Shown one piece after another: positions 35,620-49,800 of a stretch of 64,000 nucleotides of DNA. The notes under the pieces were generated by a model. The model was given only the letters and a program-made list of their open reading frames with translations. It searched no databases and was not told where the DNA came from. How positions within the stretch are numbered: position 1 is the first letter of the stretch; each line of letters opens with the position of its first letter. The position numbers and the translations under genes are program-made. The DNA is from Lanius collurio (lineage: Eukaryota; Chordata; Aves; Passeriformes; Laniidae): assembly GCA_020086605.1 (NCBI GenBank), contig JACBWW010000023.1, forward strand, positions 1,925,063-1,989,062. Direction: 5' to 3'.

Positions 35620-37829
35620 TCGTTTTCACTACACAGAAGTTTATTATGAAAGTTAAACATACAACACAAAAAGTAGCAAAAGCAATCCTGTAGCTTAAGG
35701 CAACTCTTACAGGAGATGAATTCAAGAAACATGATGCAACTTCAGTTTAAATAGAAATTATGAAAAATATCAAATTGCATCAATAACTTAAAATGCACTT
35801 TAAAAAGTCTGCACTAACCAGCAGAGGGTAAGGGCTGTGATCTTAATGCCAGCATTAAGATATGGAAAGCAGCAGAATGCTAAATGATGATAGGGAAAGT
35901 TCAGTATTTACACAGAGATAGCAACGTTAATATCTGATAGCATCATTTCCTGTGTACTTATGGTTTAAAACCACTGTCTGAAACGTTAGGAAAGCATTTT
36001 AAAATAAATCTTCAGACTATTCCATCAAAAATACACAGATGGCAGAGAAGATCCAAGGCTAGGGATGCGTGCAGATGCATGCGTGTGTCCCTTAAATAAC
36101 TCTTTGCAGAAACACTTTAGAAAAATTATTTCTTTGGGGGAAGAAGAGCAAGAATAATATGTGGCCACAGAGTGAAAAAGATTATCTTTCAGGTGAATCA
36201 CATTTAAATTGAAGTATCAAAATATTTCTATTTGATGACATTCTCACAGTTTACAGTTAATGACATTTTTAAGTGAATGTTAAATATTCATATTATTAAC
36301 ATACAAAGATTCTCCTTCACATTGACATCTGCTTACATTTTTGCAAGACCTCTTTTGCATCAATTGTTTTGCCATTAATGAGGAATGTATAATTGTCTTA
36401 ATTATAGAATTTAATGAAGACTTAACTGTTCTAACCATATAGAGTTTCTACCTTTCAAATAATTCTTAAAATACTGAATTCAGATCCCATATTTTAAAAA
36501 GGTATTTAAGTGACATTTTAATCAATCAGGCTGTACAGGAAGCACCACATTTTAACAAAGCCAAATGAAATCACATTTCCAATCAATTTTTTTCAAATAT
36601 TGGATGCAATGAAAACTTTGGAGCAAGTCCATTCACCATCACCCCAAATAAAACAAGATTAATTCATACATTAATTCATCCCAAATCTTACCCTGTTAGA
36701 AAATGCAATATATACTGCAACAGTCCTAATTTGCATAATATTTAATAGAAGTGGCCTATGTGCAGCACAAGACTCCTGCACACAAGCTCATCTCAGCTTT
36801 TCACCATTCAGCACAACTTTACAAAAAGCCTAGGATATAAAATATACTTAAAGCAGTTATCTTAAACATGATTTAATATATATCACCTTGGCAGCTGATC
36901 ACTTTTGTTCCCAGTTTGAACGCTGTTGAATCTGATTGTGGAGTTGCAGTATCCCTTTGAAGAACTAGTTAAAAAAATCCCTGAATAAAACAGAAGCCAG
37001 CCTGCGACTTCCTCTGAGTTTCAGTAAAGCACTATATACAGGGTATAACAGCCACCCAAACTCACTTGGTACAGAATAAAATCTAAGACAGATAATGGGA
37101 CAGAATGCATGAATGCATGAAAATATACATTTTAAGATTTTTATCATTTAAAAAGTGGAACCAATGAATTGTTAGCAGTTAAAAGAATACTGCAACTGTA
37201 ACATTTACAAACCCACAAAGTTTGAAAACTGATTCCAACAGCTCTGATTCACTGGGTTTAGCTTGGAAATAATGCAAAATAATGTCAGCAGTTTTAAGAA
37301 GGTCTTGCAAATTTAGAAAAAAGAAAACTGAAAGAAAGATAAGAATGCATATCTAAAATAAAGCAGGAGCACAATAAGGACAATCAAAATTCCAAAAGCC
37401 CATATTAAAAAATTAAGCTTGGAATGCATTGGCTTCCAGCAGTTTACAAAAAAAAACAAAACAAAACAAAATTGTTCTAAATCTGTAATATCTTGACCTA
37501 TTTTTAAGTGACAATTTTTATTACAGTTGAGAAAAATGGTTTTATAGCTGCATAAGTTTCCATTTCACTAAAATAGTGCCAACAAAAATAAGTTTGCATA
37601 GAAAAACAAAATTTCAAATTGCCACTGGCTACATGCTTAAAATGGGAAATGCAGGTATTGTAACATAAACATAGTGCAAACCATGGCAGTTCGTGGTGAC
37701 TTCGACTGCCGCAGGTCAGGAAACAGACCATAATATACCCAGTTATCACAGTTTCTGGTCTTTTATTCAATCCTTTGCCAAGTAGAAGCAATGCATGTGT
37801 GCATCCCATGGGATGGCTGCTGCTGCTGA
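35620..37829 (-). other. CBFB: CBFB 3'UTR
   Basis: About 2.2 kb of AT-rich sequence without interspersed repeats between the CBFB stop and the AATAAA at 35645-35640. Human CBFB also has a long 3'UTR of this order. Additional minus-strand AATAAA at about 37765-37759 and 37521-37516 could give short 3'UTR forms. The exact cleavage site is inferred. Confidence 0.75.
35640..35645 (-). terminator. CBFB: Main candidate CBFB poly(A) signal
   Basis: AATAAA followed on the minus strand by CTTCTGTGTAGTGAAAACGA and then GGTGCTGTAAG, giving a plausible cleavage site and a G/T-rich downstream element. Confidence 0.6.
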
Positions 37830-37898
37830 TTAACGTAGTTTGAGATCGTCACCGCTGCCCAGGTTAGATCCAGGACTAGGGTCTTGCTGTCTTCTTGC
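37830..37898 (-). CDS. CBFB: CBFB exon 6, coding part with stop
   Basis: 69 nt from acceptor TTACTGCAG to stop TAA at 37832-37830. It encodes ARRQQDPSPGSNL then GSGDDLKLR (residues 166-187), the C-terminal tail of the 187-residue isoform. Confidence 0.96.
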   Translation of the reverse strand, partial: ARRQQDPSPGSNLGSGDDLKLR

Positions 37899-40800
37899 CT
37901 GCAGTAACAAACACACACTGAGGATAAGCAACCAGGAAATCATCAGTCAGTTCATTCAGTGTGTTAACACCACTAAGACCATAACCAACTTAAGGCAGAA
38001 ACTTTACAACTCAAGCAGTAAGCAAAGCATTAATTTTTAACATCAAAATCCTTCTTTTCCCCTCCATTCAGTCTGTCCCCCGAAGCAGCCAGGCTCTCAG
38101 AGCAGGGCTGTGGGCCTGGCAGCCGAGCACTGCCCTGTCCCGCAGGGGCTCAGCGTCTGCTGTGCCTCCCCACCCCGCCTGGAGCTCCCAGCAGGGACTG
38201 TGCTCGTGCCCACTCACAGTGCCAGGCTCTAAACATCGCTTTAGTGATCAGCAGGGGACTCCCACAATAGTTAGGTAACAATTTTGTGTCTTTTCTTCCA
38301 AAAATAATTTTCTTTCTTTTGAAATTCCTTTCTGTTAACCTTTTCTGTCAATTTTAGGGAGAAAGGCTACAACACAAGATAAAAGTACATCAGATAACTC
38401 CAAATAATTTTACTAGGGAAAAATTTACTTTAGTTTCTAGAATCAAGAGATTTATAGTAGCACACGAGCACAATTTAATCTATAGATGCACACACATTTT
38501 AACACCTCGTAAAAGTGGGGGTTTTACTACTTTCTTCTTTGGTGCATCTGCAAAGTTAACAACCTGAGAAAACTCTGTGACATATGATTGCACCCCTGTA
38601 TTAAAACAAAAGTAATGCAAGTTCTCCTTTAAATAAACAGTTCTATTAAACAGTTTGAGCTAATGACATTGTAAAGAAGGAATTAAGTATGATCAGTTAC
38701 AGTAAAAGACATGGCTATCTACTTTCTCTACCTGTACACAGGTACAGTGCACACAAATGCTGCATGTAAGTACTTAAAAATGATTTCCTTAAAATTTTAA
38801 AGCCATACTTCAACTCTGAGAACATATAATGCATGCTAGCTGGTTTTTAAGACATCTTAGTACCAGGACTTTTATTTAAGGTTTACAGACTGAATAGCTG
38901 GCACCATGGCCCGTAACTGACACGACCCAAACAGTCTCAGGCCACATTCTCAGCTGGTGGAAGGTGTCATGACACAGGCTTTATTCCGTGTGGCTCCATC
39001 AGCTTCACCAGCTGCAATAACCTGCCACAGTCAGGGCTTAAAAAAAAATGCAAAGCCAGTGACAACTTCCCTGCTCTGAAACACTTTTCCTATGTTGTTG
39101 AAAGAGTGGGGAAAAGCCTTAATGCAGGCATTGTGCCACTTCAAGCAATTACTGTGTTAGCACCACCACACTGAACAACACAAGTACTTCAACAGAACCA
39201 TGACTAACAGGGGCACAAGTGCTGCTCTTTGGTGTTCCCTGGGCTCTTCTGAGTCACATTTACTGACAGAGAGGAAGCTTTCCCAGCAGCACAGCAGCTG
39301 CCCCAGCTCATGGTGTGTCGTGCTCCCATTCCAAACGGTGAGCAAGCAGAGCCTGCTCACTCCCACACCCTCCGCCATGCACTACTGACACCACTTTTTA
39401 CAATTTAGACTTTTCTTTCTTTGTTCACTTCTTCCTCCCTTATCTACTGATTCTTCTTGTCTGCCTAATTGTAGGCTGCCAGAGCACTAGGCTGGCTGCA
39501 CCCAAACAGAGAGCTGCTGCTTCCTTCTCCTATTTAAAAGCCAATTTAAAGTTACATTTTCCTTTCATGTGAAACGGTCCCTTTCTGATGCACATGGAGT
39601 TCATTCAGTAAATCCCTCTAGTAATCAGCATGTTTCCCTAGCAGACAAGTCCCTCTTGCACTCTCCTTAGTGGTCACATTGCCACTATTGCTTTGAAAAT
39701 TCCTCCACTAACTTAAATATCACAATTGCTACCTACTGTGTCAATGCATTCAGTGTTGGTTGCACTTTAGATAATTAGGAGTGAGCCAATCTTTTTCCTT
39801 TGTTTTATCTGCACTAGCTGTACTCTGAAGGAACAATCTGCTTCTCCTGCTTGCAGAAGAAATCTGAAGGTGACAACATCACTGCTGGTGCACACACCCA
39901 CAGATTTCTCAGTAATCGTTCTGAGGAATCACATTAAAGCAAACTGCTCCAATCACATACAACACTGATGATTGTAGGTGTTTAAGGGCATATTCCTTTA
40001 GGCCCTTGAAACAACTTCTGCAAACTGTCCACTTTGTAGAGATACAAAGTATTAAAATATAGCAGTTAATTAAGCTTTTTACATTATTTCCAAAAGCCAA
40101 ATCATTCAGCTTTGACTATCAAAATCACTGAGGGAAAGCCCACACTTCCTTTTTCCTTCAACAGAAACGTAAACTGTGCTGTAAAGATTTTTCTTAATAT
40201 GAAATGGTTGTTCATCAAGTCTAAATAGATACTTCCAGGCTAATTTAAGAGTTGTACCAAGATTAACAAAACAGCAACAGTTCTACTTTGTATACCCTTC
40301 TATTGAACAGACTGTAACAAGATTTCTTCTGGTTTTCCTGCTGCCTCTTTATTCTAAAAGGAAACAAAGACATGGACTGTCTTTATGAATTACCAAAATC
40401 TTATTTCTATGAATTTTGCACTCGATAAACATTTTTACACCTAACTAGAAAAGACCAGCAAGTTAATTGCTGCTATACTACTGCTCTAGAAAGAACAGTG
40501 TTTCTTCTTCAGAAAACAAATCATACGCACAGCAATTTTATTGTCAAATTTCAGTGAAGGCTCCAATATATGAGCATATGGTTACATTTATGCTTTGCTT
40601 AAAGTGGCCTTTTCTTTCAAAGCATATGAAAGAATTTGCATGATTCATGACCTCATTGCTACTTGTAGAGTTTGCAGAAGCCACTAGCGAACAACTACCA
40701 GATTTGCCCTTTCAAGTGATATGGAAAAGGCATGACAAATGACCCTCAAATGTACCAAAAGCAGTCATTACAATATCTTACAACAGTGTATGTGGATAAA

Positions 40801-43800
40801 GGTGTAATTTTACAATTCAGTAAGTGGGGATTTACACAAGCAACTGCAAAATGTTGGAATGACAGCTCTGACTCAGGCACCCTCCTTTCCTCATGCTACT
40901 ACTATGCAAAAAGACAAATGTGTGAAGCAGGCTTGTTCTATCAGTCACAACCATCCTGCCGGGGCACAACATGCACAGTATACAACAACTGCAACTGTGC
41001 TTCACATGCTGAAAGAAAAATACCAAAAATAAAAGATGTTTGGTAAAGAATAGAAAAATCACCTCATACAAAGACAGGAAGCACACTGTGGAGCAACAAG
41101 TACTGAGTGCTATTTTTGTCCACTGACAACTGGCAAAATACAACTTCCATAAGAAATGTCACAAGAGCCTTAACACTCCCTTGTAGGAAGAGTGCGACTA
41201 TCTGTAGGGTATTATCTGCTAGTTCTTCTTAGTCTATTACAGGAAGCTAAAACTTCCCTTTTATACATGTAAACCAGCAATTTCCAGGCTTCTCTCAATT
41301 GCAGGTCCTATACTCCTCAGCATAGCTAATCAATCCTCTAAACTGCAGTTTTTGCTGTAATTTTTGAAATGCATACCTTTTGCTGCAATGCAAAAGCACC
41401 AACATTACTCTCAGTGAATAATGGGCTCAGCTTCTCAAGGATTAAGGAGACTTGCTTCAATTAAGAAAGATGCATCTATCTTTGCCATTGGTAAATGGAA
41501 TACACTGCTATGAGTCATGCTTAATAAGCCATGAGAAAACAGCAGTTATTAATCTTTTCTCTGTGTATTTCATTTTTTCAGTCAAACGTTGATTTCAAGT
41601 TTGAAGGAGCACTACTTCACATGTTCTTCATCTCTTACTCAGTGAAAGGATAACAAATACTTGCTTGTGAGAAACTTGTAATCAGTACATAGATACCACC
41701 AGAGTAGCAATTTTCCTAAAAATGAATGCATTTTAACCAACATTGCCAGTATTCTTCCAAGTATCCCAGAACAGAAGAGTTAACACGATGGACACATCGG
41801 GAGTTTCAACACTGAAAAATACTTGGCACTCAGCTTTCAGCACATGAAGCCATGCAAATCTTCTGCAACACAGAAGGAATTACAACTGGCCACAAGCCAT
41901 TGAAAGCCTCTAACCCTGGAGAGGGTGTGATGACCAACTGAAAGAATTGCAGGAACATATTTGGCAAAAAACCATTCCAAAGCCTCCTATCACATGCTAC
42001 TCTAGATTTATCCATGCTGAACTCATAATGCTGGTACCATGGGGGTAATGACACATTGACAAAAAAGAGAAGAGTTACTAACAAAAACATTTTGACTTGA
42101 GAGTAAACAAACACAAGTGTGCCCTGCAGTACCTCTTACACCTATGCTCTCTTCAACACTCTAATGTCTGAGCTTTTCCAAAGCCTAAATACAGGCTAAC
42201 AAGTAGGGACTGAAAGTCCTATCAAGAGTATGATGCAGTAAAAATAACTGTATTACATTATTTTTCTTGTCAGTAAACTAGATAGCTTGAAATCATTAAA
42301 TCAGTAACTTTTATCATTAACTTCTCTGAACAAGAACCACATCGGAGCCTTTAAGATCTGTTACTGGGGCACAAGGAAAAACAAATCAGCAATAAGGAAG
42401 GTGGCATGTAAACAGTTCTTCCAGCAGCCAAGATAGTCAGAACCCATCCTCCTCCTCCAGCTACTCAATCCTGCCTCATGCTGCAGCCTATTGTGCTTCC
42501 AGCTGTGCCAACAAAACTCCTTAAACTGAATTTGAGAAAGCATCTCTAACTACCCCCTTCCTGTGCGTGGTCTGAGGCCTCAGGCATACCTAAGGAAACC
42601 AACTCCTCTTACCACATGAGCTCATCGGGAAGAGATAATGCAGTTCCATCATGTGGTTTACATGATAGCTCTGAGAAAGCAGAACTGAGATAGTTGGAAG
42701 GAAATTTAGTAAGTATGGACAGGGCTGCCATGAAGATGGCCCTTCTTTTCAGTGAATCATTTTAAAAAAGCAGCAGGGAAAATTGGGACCTCTGAATACC
42801 AGGCAGTGAAATGACAAGTATAACCATATCCACTGCATACACAACTTGGGACAATGATGAAGAGGAGGGAAGGAAGAGGGAGCTAATTTGAAGAAGGGCT
42901 GTCACAAAAAGAATAGCCAAAATAAAGTCTCTTAGTGGACAACTCCACTGCAATTCTTTAATTGGATTCTGGCAGCTCTGTGCTGTTGAAACAGAAAGAG
43001 CAGATGCATTATGTGCCTTGGCATCTGCCATCTATAATTTACTAAGTAAGTGAAAAATCAGGCTGTGCTATGAAAAACTAAACAGTGAACATTTGGATTC
43101 TCTTAGGACTGTCAACCTCCTGAAAAGAGATTAAAAAAAAAAAAAAAACAAAAAAAACAACCAAACCTGAGAATACTTTGCAGATACTTTTCTAAAAAGT
43201 ATACAACCACAGGATAAAAACCACCCAAATGAAAAAACTCTGAAATAAAGAGAACAACACTCAGAAAAATGACCAGTTACAATCAAGCATACCTTCCCCC
43301 TTGGTCCTGTTATCTGAGGCAGACTCACAGAAAGGAAAGCAATGAACTGAAAACTCTTTGAGTTGCTGGTTATAACAGCCTCTCCCATACAGATTTGACC
43401 ATGGTTCATAATGCTGGCCCTGCCTCCTGTCACCTTATTCAATAGAAGGGCAGGAGAAACTCAGTCTTCTTAGAATTTGAATCAGGAAAACTGGGGCCCT
43501 AGAGCATAGTGAGAATGTCAACTTTATATATAATAGAACTTCTTTGGTCACAGCTTGATGAAGCAGCCCATGTGCTTTCTGTCTCTGGGGGCCTTGCACA
43601 GAGACTCTCAATCTTCACTTCTCAGAATGTCAGCCACAGCAGCACCACTACAAACTGCATCTATGAGCCACTGGCAGACAGAGGGGATATGATCTTTACC
43701 ACATTCCTAGCAGGCAGAGCTATCAGCATTAGACTGCATGGCCTGGATCCAGTCTCTGGAGTTGCTTTGTTTGCTGCCTATAACATCCATTTTGCTCTCA

Positions 43801-46800
43801 GCTCTCCTTTTCACTGAACCTGGGAAGAAGTAGCCTTGATCTTTCTTAATTATAATGTCAAGCACCACTTAAATTATGCAAATAATGGAAAACAGTCCCT
43901 CAAACTTGCCAAGAGATCTGGATGTTAGAGTGAAGTAACTGTAGAACTATGAATGCCATGAATTCTATACCCAATGCTCTTTTTTATTCCTACTTCCATT
44001 CTGATTGTCTTTCAAGCTCACTGAAAGCCAAAATAAAAAATTTTCCTGACAAAGGCCATTGATATGAGTTATTTAGCACCTGCCTCCATCAAGGCTTCAT
44101 TCCCAACTCCTGTCTACTTCCCAGAAACAGTGTTCCACTGAAAACACACATGAACTGTGTCACCTGCAGAGCCTGCTCTCCCATGGGCTGCAAGAGAGCT
44201 CCAGAGCATGACCAGGCCAAGCAGCACATCTGCTTCCTGACCCCTATGCACCCCCCTCACCTGAAATCTTTGCAATGGTTGCATCTTTGTTTAAAAGCAA
44301 TTATGAAGGTAATGACTCTGCTGCCCCAAACTGGTAGATGGACCAAGGTTACTGCAAGCCAAGGAAGGAAAAAGCACAGCAAGAATAGGTAGCTCTGAAG
44401 AGCTTTGAGTAGAGACTGAAATTTTTGCTTTCATATTAAAACTTATTTTCCAAGGGAAAAAAAGCTTGAAATGCTTCTTTTTAGAAAGTATTGTTTGAAG
44501 TCTGGTCTAAAGGTTATAAATTTATAATTAATATTGATTGCCTCCAGACAGTATTCCTCTGTTGCTCAGCCCCTTTCTAACCTTCATTGACTGAAAGAAG
44601 ACGCTTATATTACAGTATTCCCTGATTTGCAAGATTGATCTCCTCCGTCCTACAGTCAGCATTGATTCTGTACAGCACAAATTGTTTTTCTGATCTATGC
44701 ATTCCGTAGCACTTTTGCACAACCACCAACTTTTAAGTTCTTGTGAAGCAAACCAGTCATAACTTAACTGGCTTTACCATTCTGCAGAACTTTTTGAGGC
44801 AATACAGTCCCCCTCTAATGCCTCTAAGTTATGTTGTATCCATCCTGCATCGAAACAAATTATTTATGGTCCTACACAAGCGTATCTCAAGACTACCCTA
44901 CCCACTACACATGAAAAATTAACAGTGTGGGTTTCTTTCATATCCAAAAAGCTGAGTTAAAAGTAACACAATTTCTCTATTATTGTCAGTTTGGAGAGTA
45001 CAATAAACATTAATAAACATTAATTAAATTAATTTCAGATTAATAAGAAAAAAAAAACCCACTTAAAATCTGAGAGTCTGATGAGAAAATTTTTTTAAAA
45101 ACTCAAGCTAAAATTAAAAACAAAAAAGCCTCCACATACATATTGTAATACTATACTTTCTTCTGAAGCCAGTTATATTTGAGAAAATATAATTAGTTAG
45201 ACCATTTATTTACACTAGGAGTTTCATCTTAGAAAAAATTAAGAAAAGGAGAATAATTTCACTGTCTAGAACCTTGGGAAGAACATGAAAGTCAGTCCTA
45301 CTACTTTGTTTTCTTTCAACTGTAAACTGTTTACAATTCTGTAACAAAATCTTGTGTTTTTTTTAAGAGTTCCCAGCTTAGCACAATTAAACGAAATATA
45401 TCTTGCCCCTTTTAACTGGTAATTCCCAATAAACAACAAGAATATGTAAAAACCTAGGGCAGGACAGAATATTTAAAATGTAAGTAAATTTTGACTCCAG
45501 CACTTTTTAAAGGGTGGAGTTGGTGGGGGGTTTTTGGTGCTTTGTACTGAGAGGGATTGCTTCTGGAAGACACAAAAGTTCCAAAACAGGGGTTTTTTTC
45601 AGCAAAATGAAGGTTTTTAAAATGGGAATTTCATGCAGTTTCCCAAAATGGCTCTGCTTAGCCATTAATGTAATTTATATTTAGCACAAGACCACAAACA
45701 GACAGATTGCTAGACTAGACTGTTTTAGGGAGAGCAAACCACTCTGTCTCTTTACTCACAGTGTTGCTAAAATAAAGAGCATGGCAGTAACAAAGGAAAT
45801 GAACACAAAGTAGAAAAATATGACATTTCAAAAATACTGGTTGAAAAAATTACATTGGAAGACTGAGAACAGATCCAAGCCATCGGGACATCCTTAGCCA
45901 GGCTCCGGAGGAACTCAGCCGGACAAACTGCACTCAAACACATCCCTGCAAGGCTGAAATTGCAGTTCATCTGTACAAAACAAACCTTCACAAAATACCC
46001 CCACTTGCACACAGCAACACACCAGAGGGCCTCTTCTCTTCACCCAGCCCTTGAAAATCCACCACTTTGTGCCATCTGCTCCAGCAAAGAGCTGGCAGGA
46101 GGCACCTGCTCGCGGCTTTTCGGCACTGAACACGGGCCATTACTTCCAGTAGATTCTAATTTCACCAACTAGGGCCTGTTTAAATCCCTCCAAGGCATTC
46201 TGGACAGTGTAACACATTTTTGCATCATGCCATTATGCCAGAAGACTGAAAAACAAGCAAAAGTTTTTACTGGAAATTCACGTCTAGACAGCAACTTCAC
46301 AGTCATTTCTGCAGAACACTTCTTATCCTGACACTGAACTCTGGTCATTCATAGTGAAACCACACCAGAGGCACTCGTACTGACTCTCTCAACCACGACA
46401 CAAGGAGATAAAGATAGTGAAAATTAAACATCTGTCTCACCAAAATTCCTTTAGTCTCCTCACTCTTCTAGTTTGGCAAAGGGGAACAAATAAATACTTC
46501 AAGTTCATACACTTCATTTTTTAAAAAATAATAATCTTTCACTGGGGATAAGGTCTTTCTTCATGTGTATTATAAAACATCCACTGTGTCAGCATTCCAA
46601 CATTTTCATAAAAGTAAAAGCCATGGAATACATTAATAATTTTGAAGGCACTATGAACACTCAGTGACTTCAAAAGCATCTTTGAAACAAAAGAATCCTG
46701 AACAGTGGGGCTAGATTTGCAGTATTTGATGTAACTGAGCTACACAAGTTGATATAAAAACTCAAAAACATCTTGTATTCAAAACAAACTATGTTAAAAA

Positions 46801-49800
46801 TCTAACAGAATACAGTTCAACTCAGAGGTGCTTAAAAACTTCAATGAAAATTCCTAAATCCACTCACACCCTATTTGTATCAGAGGAGTGCTGTAATTGC
46901 CCAAAAACACAATCATCTTTGAAACTTCAAGCACAACCTACCTCAGATGCCCTCAGATGCAAAGAATACGTTCATTAAAATAAAGATCTGGTGCGCTAAA
47001 GAGGAATGGAAGGGATTCTGTATGATGAAAAGACGGCAAACAAACCTGACAACACCCTGAAGGGGGTTTTGGCACTTTTTTTGTTGGGGATTTTTTAATA
47101 GCTCAGGTGTTTTTTAGGATACTTAAAAATGAAAATTAGTAAAGTGATAATTTCTAAATTGTTACTGCACTCACCATTTTTTCCCCTTGAAAGGTATCAC
47201 CATTCTAAAAGCCAACTGCCACTTTAACATGTTGTTTTCAACGACTTATCACTGATCATGCCTATGTGAGGACTTTTAAGTCTACAGATTTTATTCTAAG
47301 TCTACAGAAAAACTTAGAATAGAGAATATTTTTTACCCAGAAAGCTGTATAAATAAAGAATTGAATCTGATCATTTTCATATGCTGCCAGGCTTTGGATG
47401 GTTAAACATTTCCAAAGAGCTGGCGCCTCTGTTTTGGGTAGGAGCGGGTGGAATATTGCAGGATTCCCCTTCCCTCCCCCACCGAAGCAGAATCTGGTCC
47501 CTATTAAAGGCATTTCAGCTGTAATTCTACTGTCAGAAATATCCTGATTTTCTACAGTGTTGCAATTCTTAAAACCATCATTAACACTGATGAGATCCTG
47601 TTCCACATCTGCCAATTCTGAGTTTTACTGTCCGTGCCAAGCATGGCAGAAAAGAAAAATCTAAAGCTCTAGTAAGGATGAAAGCTGTATAGAAATCATA
47701 TTAAAAAGACCATGAGGAAAGTATCTTCATTTGTGTGTAGCATAACATACATAAAAATTCACTCAGCACACTTAGAACTGGCCTTTTCTATAAAAAAACC
47801 TTCAAGTACCATCTCTGTAGTGAAACCAAAGATACTGTTGGCCCTATTGAAATTACAGAAACAGAACACAAGGCAGTCTGGATTAAGGTTTCTGCAGCTG
47901 TCAGCAATGCAATCATCAGAAGGGTGCCACTGACAAACTGTATTTCCAAGCTGACTGAGCATGTCAGCATCAGAAAATTCAATACAGGCCACAAATACAA
48001 CAAACATGGGAATGCACTTTTATGCATCACTTTCTATTGAGAATTCGGTACAGTGATCACGAACAACAAGTGCTTACTGATTAAAGTGCATTTGATTCTG
48101 CCCAAATGCTGCATTAGATTGAAAGTAAGGGTAACAATGAATGATTTGGAAACCTGATTCCTCTTTAGGAATGCATTGTAAGTCTTTCTGCTCTCTCCCA
48201 TCTCATCCCAAAAGATTCTATTTTTTATGCAGTCCTAAGATCAAGAGTACAAAAGCTTGTCTGTAAACATTCCAGATATAAGTTTAGGACATCTTATCCC
48301 AAATACAGGAATGAAAACTGAAATGTAAAAACCAAGTATATACCTACAAGTACTGGAGGAAAAAATCTCTTGGTTAGACATATTCAACATGCACAGTAAA
48401 ATAAATAGGAAAGTATGCAAAACAATGTATTGCAATTATTAAAGATTTGTATTTGTCATCACAAATTTGAAATAACTTTTGATAATACTTTTCATCTTGC
48501 TTAAACATATTTCAAGTCAGTAATTTTTCCTTTTCTTCCTTTCTGTAGGTGATCTACACCAGTGCTTTAGAGCTGGGACAACTATTGTTTCAAGAGAAAA
48601 TGGGTACTAGCAGCTAATAAGGACATCACTTAACAGCAACTGCCTTCTGCCTTATTAAAAGTGAGAGTCTTTTCAGAAGTTATTGAATCCAGCTCCTGCA
48701 GACAGCCAAGGATGTTGCTTTTTGTGTCTCAGTGTCATGAGTTTTGATGCCTGTCACGAAGCTCCAGATGCTCAATATTACCTCAATCTCACTGTTAATT
48801 GAAAGAGTGTTTTTGCACAGCCTAGCTGCAAGTAAGTGTGTTCTACACTTGGAGGAAAAATTAAGTCGCTCAGAACACCAAAAGTTATTTCAGGAAGCCT
48901 CATTCTTTTTTAACCTTCAGTATGCACACAGCTTCTCTGTGATAAGAGGAGTGGGGATGATAGGCACAGTGTAAGGAGAATAAATCAAGTAAAGTTTTAA
49001 GTACATTGAGGTCAAACACATAAGGCTGTACCTAAAGTTCCTACTGTCTTGTTAAAACTAAAGAAGGCTGGCACATGTTGCATGAACAGCTTAAAGCTAA
49101 TTCTACCTTCCTTCTGAACTGAATTTACAGGAAGATTCCAGCTATGCTGTGACAGAATTATTCAGGTAATCCAGCTGTTGCTCCAAGAATCCAGTGGTAG
49201 CAAGGCCTCTAAGGCAAGGATTTTACCTTTGTTACAGCTGACATCTGACCTGGCTGCAGCAGAGTTTGCAAGGAGATACACTCCAGCCACTTCAAAGTGA
49301 GAGATATTATCCTCTGTGCCTATCTGCTCCCTCTCATTCTTATGCTCAGTGTCTTCCAATTGTTGGAAGGGAAGAAAGTCTGTCTGATCATCCCAATTAT
49401 CAGAAAGGATGCCAAAAGAAAAGTAGCTTAGCAATAACAATAATCAAATCTTCTAAAAACCATAGAACCAGCAGACTGATCATATTTGATTATACTTAAG
49501 TCAGGCTGTACTGCTGAAGCAGGAAGTAAGAAACAGCATTAGAAATGGAAAGAAATTCAAAGCATTTCTGTGTTCTCCCTATTCTCTCCTGACCTGCAGC
49601 CTGCCTTAACTTGCCAACTCCCCTTATGTATTATTACTCGTCCTCTTACAGCTCTTGTCTTTCTGACATCTCAGAGCAGATGGTTTCCATTCCCTTTCCT
49701 GGCTCTTCTTTTCTCAATCCCAGTAATTTCTGCTTTCATCAAGAAAGAGCAAGATTCAAGACCGTGAGGCCCTGAAGAAGCAAAGAACAAGACGGGGAAA

